Source: Candidatus Moraniibacteriota bacterium
Lineage (GTDB): Bacteria > Patescibacteriota > Minisyncoccia > Moranbacterales > GCA-2747515
Assembly: GCA_029938745.1 (NCBI GenBank)
Contig: JAOZUJ010000001.1
Span: 1 to 43,666 of the forward strand
Length of the DNA stretch: 43,666 nucleotides
Direction: 5' to 3'
Part shown: positions 40,832-43,666 of the stretch, piece after piece
How positions within the stretch are numbered: the first letter of the stretch is position 1
How the letters are laid out: the number at the start of each line of letters is the position of its first letter
The notes under the pieces: generated by a model
Databases searched by the model: none
What the model was told of the DNA's origin: nothing
What the model saw: the letters and a program-made list of their open reading frames with translations, nothing else
Program-made: the position numbers and the translations under genes

Positions 40832-40865
40832 CAAAAAATCACGTGATTAATTATGCGATTTTTTG
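40832..40865. terminator. Terminator-like hairpin
   Basis: CAAAAAATC at the left pairs with GATTTTTTG at the right over a 16-nt loop. It is far (380 bp) from the HerA-like stop, so whether it ends that transcript is uncertain. Confidence 0.5.
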
Positions 40866-40920
40866 TCAGTGATATTGAGCTTCGCTTTTGACTGTGTAAA
40901 TTTCACATCTCTCCTTCGCA

Positions 40921-40979
40921 AGCTATAGCGGACTGCGTCCGCCATAGCTCGCTTCGGCGAGCGACGGCGGGGAGGTTGG
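40921..40979. repeat. GC-rich REP-like double hairpin
   Basis: AGCTATAGCGGAC-TGC-GTCCGCCATAGCT (40921-40949, one mismatch) is followed by GCTCGC-TTCG-GCGAGC (40947-40962, a UUCG-type tetraloop) and a G-rich stretch GGCGGGGAGGTTGGG. It is sharply richer in G+C than its surroundings. Confidence 0.75.
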
Positions 40980-41245
40980 GACGATGTTAGAACTTTTTTA
41001 CTATAACTTCCGTTTAGCTACAAAGTTCACTTAATTTTTCTCTTCACAGACTTTATAGTGTCAATAATAATTTAAATATTAATTCTTTTTCGTTCACATT
41101 ATCTACTCGGTGTTCTTGTAACTCGCTCATCAACTTCAATTAAAGCTTGCTGCGCATCTTACGGAAAAAACAGATTGTACTAAACACACAAACAAATCAT
41201 ATTATGCTTACCCCTCCAATGCGCGAGTAAGCGTTGCTTCTTAAA

Positions 41246-43450
41246 TTAGAAATCTTCTGGCATGTCCTCTTTCTTATTATCTTTACGACTATTCCTAATC
41301 TCCTCATAAGTAGTATCTAAAGCCTTACTTGCATCTAGCTTTGCTTGATCAAAATCTACTCTAACCAACAAAGGTCGTTCACTTTTAATTGCTTTGCCAG
41401 AAGCAAGAAACTCTCTAGTTCTTAGGTTAGGAATAGCTTTAACATGTTCTGGACTATACACACCACCTAAATAATCAAGGCTTGTTTTATCTACGAGCCC
41501 ATAAGTGAAATATGTATTACATTGAGACAATATTGTCTTACTTACCAAGGCTGTGCGTTGAGACACAATAAGTAATCCAACACCATACTTTCGACCCTGT
41601 AGTGCAATTTGACCAATTCGACCAACAACCCACTGTGTATCAGCATCAAACCCAGCACTGTAGACTTCAGGTATGATTGTGTGGGCTTCCTCAAGAACAA
41701 TCATTATCCTCCTTGCTTTTCGATTCTCACGGGCCCACCTCATTATCGATGATAAATACATCTCGGTGATTCTTAATGTTGCTCGTGTGTTTGTTATTTC
41801 TGACAATTCAAAAATACCAAGATTGTTTTCTTCACTCATTAAGAAATCATCAACTTGTTTTTCAACGTCTGATTCAATAGTTTTAAGAAACTCTTGTAAT
41901 GTGGCTCGTTCTTTTTTAGCACCATACTCTCCAACAGCGACAGCCTGGAGTACCTCCTCCAGTTCTTCAATTTTTTCTTCAGACAACCTGAGTGGTTGTG
42001 GTTTTGAATCTGCTAATCTTGGTGCATATTCCCCAGTAAAATCGACACAAAAAACCTTAACTTCTTCACTGAGAGCATTTTTTATAACATCTAATACAAG
42101 TTCAGTTTTACCAGTACCAGTTACACCTAATATTGCGGCGTGGTACTCAACAAGGTTATTTAAATCTATAGGAACTTCAAAACTAGTTGATGGTATTTTG
42201 CCTACAGTGAAGTTGCCTTTTTCCATTTTTTGTTCAAGAACATCATCTTTATCGACCAAAAACACAGGCTGATTCATTTCTGGTAACCATGCAAACTTTT
42301 GAAATCCGTGCTCCTCATCAAAAGAGCCTAACTGTGAAGTAGAAACAATGTGCATTCCATAAGGACTGGTTTGAAAATTCTCTTCATCTGTTTTTGCATC
42401 TAGTATTTGATAGTAAACTTTTTTACCTTGAACTTTACAGAAAACAACCATACCCTCTTCAAGGTTAAGCCCTCTTACAACCTGAAATCTTATATTTCCT
42501 ATAGAAGAGTTTTCAACAACCAAACCCGCGATTTCTTTTGTTTTATCTTCGCCACTCAAAGTTTTGACCAGCTCTTTGGATAACTCGGAGTTCATGCTCG
42601 CATAAACATTACCAAAGAGTATTTCTTTATTATTTTCATCACTATATTCACACAACAACCCTGTTCCTACTACTCCCTCATTCTGAACTTGCGTAAACAA
42701 TGGCAGTATGTGAACTATTTTGTTATTAGATAATTGAGATACATACACTTTTCCATGTTCCCATGATGTCTCTGTATCAATTAGATTAACCTTTACTATA
42801 TTTGGGTCATCAACACGTAATATTGAACCCACCACATCTTTTTCCTCTATAATTAACGCTGTACTGAATAATTTATATATTTGCAAAGTAAGTTCAACTG
42901 GTTTAATAACAACCATAAATAACCAAAAGCCCATTATCAAAAGAGCTGTATCAATTTTATCTTGATAGAACCCAAGCGAGCTTATTAAAACAACCATTGT
43001 AAAGAGTATCTCCCCTCTTCCAAGTTTATTACTTAGTTGGTATGTAATTATGCCAACTGGCGATTGTTGTCCGTCACTTCTTTTAAAAATAGCAACTAGG
43101 GATAGTATTACAACGACTAAAGATATGCCGATAGCAACCCAATACAATATTGAGAGAACTATTGTAAAATGTTTGACAGATACCAAGCTGACGGGAGCTA
43201 GTATAAGGATAGTTGCAATTGCATTTGCGAGGGCATCTTTTGGCGGAGTAAAGAAAGGAGTTGTGACTAGAGTAAACAACCAATATGTTACTGCTGCCAA
43301 CAGCCATAAACCTTGTTCTGTACCAAATGGAGAAAGAGTTCCAGTGGCTACAACAAAAACAATAATAGCTAACACAGTATTTGCGACAAAAACACCCACA
43401 CGAGACTTTTGTTTTAAATTGTCTATTGCTGTATTAGAAATCATAATCAT
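41246..43450 (-). CDS. Membrane-embedded HerA/DUF87-type ATPase
   Basis: A 734-residue protein. The N-terminal 200 residues contain six predicted membrane helices (about 18-38, 47-66, 74-92, 96-122, 147-161, 168-185). Residues 200-430 are a beta-rich region likely to include a HAS-barrel-like domain. The C-terminal half is a HerA/FtsK-class ATPase: Walker A GVTGTGKTE (about 440), VFCVDFTGEY, Walker B RRIMIVLEEAH (about 580), then GRIGQIALQGRKYGVGLLIVSQRTALVSKTILSQCNTYF and RTREFLASGKA. Such ATPases form hexameric rings that move DNA or proteins. Ordinary HerA is soluble and paired with NurA; neither holds here. It is bounded by non-coding DNA on both sides. Confidence 0.85.
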   Translation of the reverse strand: MIMISNTAIDNLKQKSRVGVFVANTVLAIIVFVVATGTLSPFGTEQGLWLLAAVTYWLFTLVTTPFFTPPKDALANAIATILILAPVSLVSVKHFTIVLSILYWVAIGISLVVVILSLVAIFKRSDGQQSPVGIITYQLSNKLGRGEILFTMVVLISSLGFYQDKIDTALLIMGFWLFMVVIKPVELTLQIYKLFSTALIIEEKDVVGSILRVDDPNIVKVNLIDTETSWEHGKVYVSQLSNNKIVHILPLFTQVQNEGVVGTGLLCEYSDENNKEILFGNVYASMNSELSKELVKTLSGEDKTKEIAGLVVENSSIGNIRFQVVRGLNLEEGMVVFCKVQGKKVYYQILDAKTDEENFQTSPYGMHIVSTSQLGSFDEEHGFQKFAWLPEMNQPVFLVDKDDVLEQKMEKGNFTVGKIPSTSFEVPIDLNNLVEYHAAILGVTGTGKTELVLDVIKNALSEEVKVFCVDFTGEYAPRLADSKPQPLRLSEEKIEELEEVLQAVAVGEYGAKKERATLQEFLKTIESDVEKQVDDFLMSEENNLGIFELSEITNTRATLRITEMYLSSIMRWARENRKARRIMIVLEEAHTIIPEVYSAGFDADTQWVVGRIGQIALQGRKYGVGLLIVSQRTALVSKTILSQCNTYFTYGLVDKTSLDYLGGVYSPEHVKAIPNLRTREFLASGKAIKSERPLLVRVDFDQAKLDASKALDTTYEEIRNSRKDNKKEDMPEDF

Positions 43451-43666
43451 ATTTAATGAATTAACTCTTTACCCATCTATGTTGATTTTTTATTACACCC
43501 ACAAACTTCTTGCTATATAGTATAACTCCTCGGCACACCTCTTTGCAAATCGGTGGAAAATTCTTTTTCCACCATATTTGTTTTTCGAGCACTTCATTGC
43601 CTGCGATCAAGGTGGGGACGGAGTATTTATTTGAAATAAAAGAATTACATAATTAATTATGTAATT
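43451..43666. other. Right-edge non-coding region
   Basis: 216 bp with no gene visible. It includes a hairpin GGTGGAAAA/TTTTCCACC at about 43552-43575, which is terminator-like, and ends with a perfect 24-bp palindrome (AATTACATAATT and its complement, 43643-43666) at the last base of the window. Confidence 0.55.

Larger units (their letters stand above)
40774..41245. other. 472-bp non-coding region
   Basis: No credible gene is visible. It holds the promoter region of the hypothetical gene on the left, a terminator-like hairpin (40832-40865), a GC-rich REP-like hairpin cluster (40921-40979) and then about 260 bp of sequence with no recognised feature up to the end of the HerA-like gene. Confidence 0.6.

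Noticed and set aside
41673..42272. Plus-strand open frame of 199 codons
   Set aside because: It is antisense to the ATPase domain of the HerA-like gene; the Ser-rich composition is a mirror of the coding strand.
43050..43520. Plus-strand open frame of 156 codons at the right edge
   Set aside because: It is antisense to the membrane part of the HerA-like gene and has no promoter or ribosome binding site.
1..43666. CRISPR arrays, tRNA or rRNA genes, transposases, prophage modules
   Set aside because: None could be seen on either strand; the only repeats are short hairpin elements, coding repeats and the duplicated unit.
1..43666. Alternative genetic code with UGA read as glycine
   Set aside because: TGA is used as a normal stop (for example at 35035-35037) and conserved proteins contain no in-frame TGA.

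Overview
This is an AT-rich bacterial chromosome segment. The gene content suggests a member of the Candidate Phyla Radiation (Patescibacteria). The grounds are: a family of small TrbC/VirB2-type pilins in tandem; nucleotidyltransferase and zinc-ribbon proteins typical of that group; a very long S74-tailed surface protein; few Shine-Dalgarno sequences before core genes; and REP-like hairpins, one of them read as a short peptide inside NusA. TGA works as a stop, so the code is standard. No rRNA, tRNA, CRISPR array or transposase was seen. The lineage is an inference; a phylum-level placement needs marker trees.

Layout. 0.1-1.3 kb: two hypothetical genes behind a good promoter. 1.3-5.5 kb (minus): MFS transporter, dxs, VTT-type membrane protein and YgjP-type metallopeptidase, the last three tightly packed. 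5.7-8.5 kb (plus): a membrane zinc-ribbon protein, then an iron-sulfur set (SufS-type cysteine desulfurase, SufU/IscU scaffold, SufT-like DUF59 protein) with two 113-bp REP/MITE-like elements around the scaffold gene. 8.6-9.8 kb (minus): ispG, a 4Fe-4S enzyme of the same MEP pathway as dxs. 10-15.5 kb: GDP-mannose pyrophosphorylase, a small signal-peptidase-like protein, a nucleotidyltransferase and uvrA. 15.6-20.8 kb: a 1704-residue surface fibre-like protein with a self-cleaving S74 chaperone domain. 20.9-32 kb: housekeeping genes (leucyl aminopeptidase, glycyl-tRNA synthetase behind a T-box riboswitch, HU, RNase Y, GpmI, ClpP, trigger factor, NusA).

32.2-35.1 kb is an accessory block of small membrane and zinc-ribbon proteins plus an SPFH (band 7) protein. 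Each transcription unit has a near-perfect TTGACA promoter and most genes have strong ribosome binding sites. A roughly 150-bp promoter-leader and an 85-bp tail-terminator occur twice here, so the block looks like a tandem duplication whose cargo differs between copies. 35.1-38.1 kb holds seven pilin-like genes (eight pilin modules), two of them preceded by an identical 51-bp promoter cassette. 38.2-40.8 kb: a solute-binding lipoprotein, a methyltransferase and an anchored hypothetical protein. 41.2-43.5 kb: a HerA/DUF87-type ATPase with six predicted membrane segments, set off by non-coding DNA on both sides.

How the parts connect: the iron-sulfur genes could supply IspG; dxs and ispG mark the MEP isoprenoid route; ClpP, trigger factor, NusA and RNase Y are the protein- and RNA-quality core; the S74 protein, pilins, lipoprotein and signal-peptidase-like protein form the surface/export component. 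The most distinctive items are the T-box leader of glyS, the duplicated promoter-leader-terminator frame at 32.6-35.1 kb, the pilin array and the membrane-embedded HerA-like ATPase.
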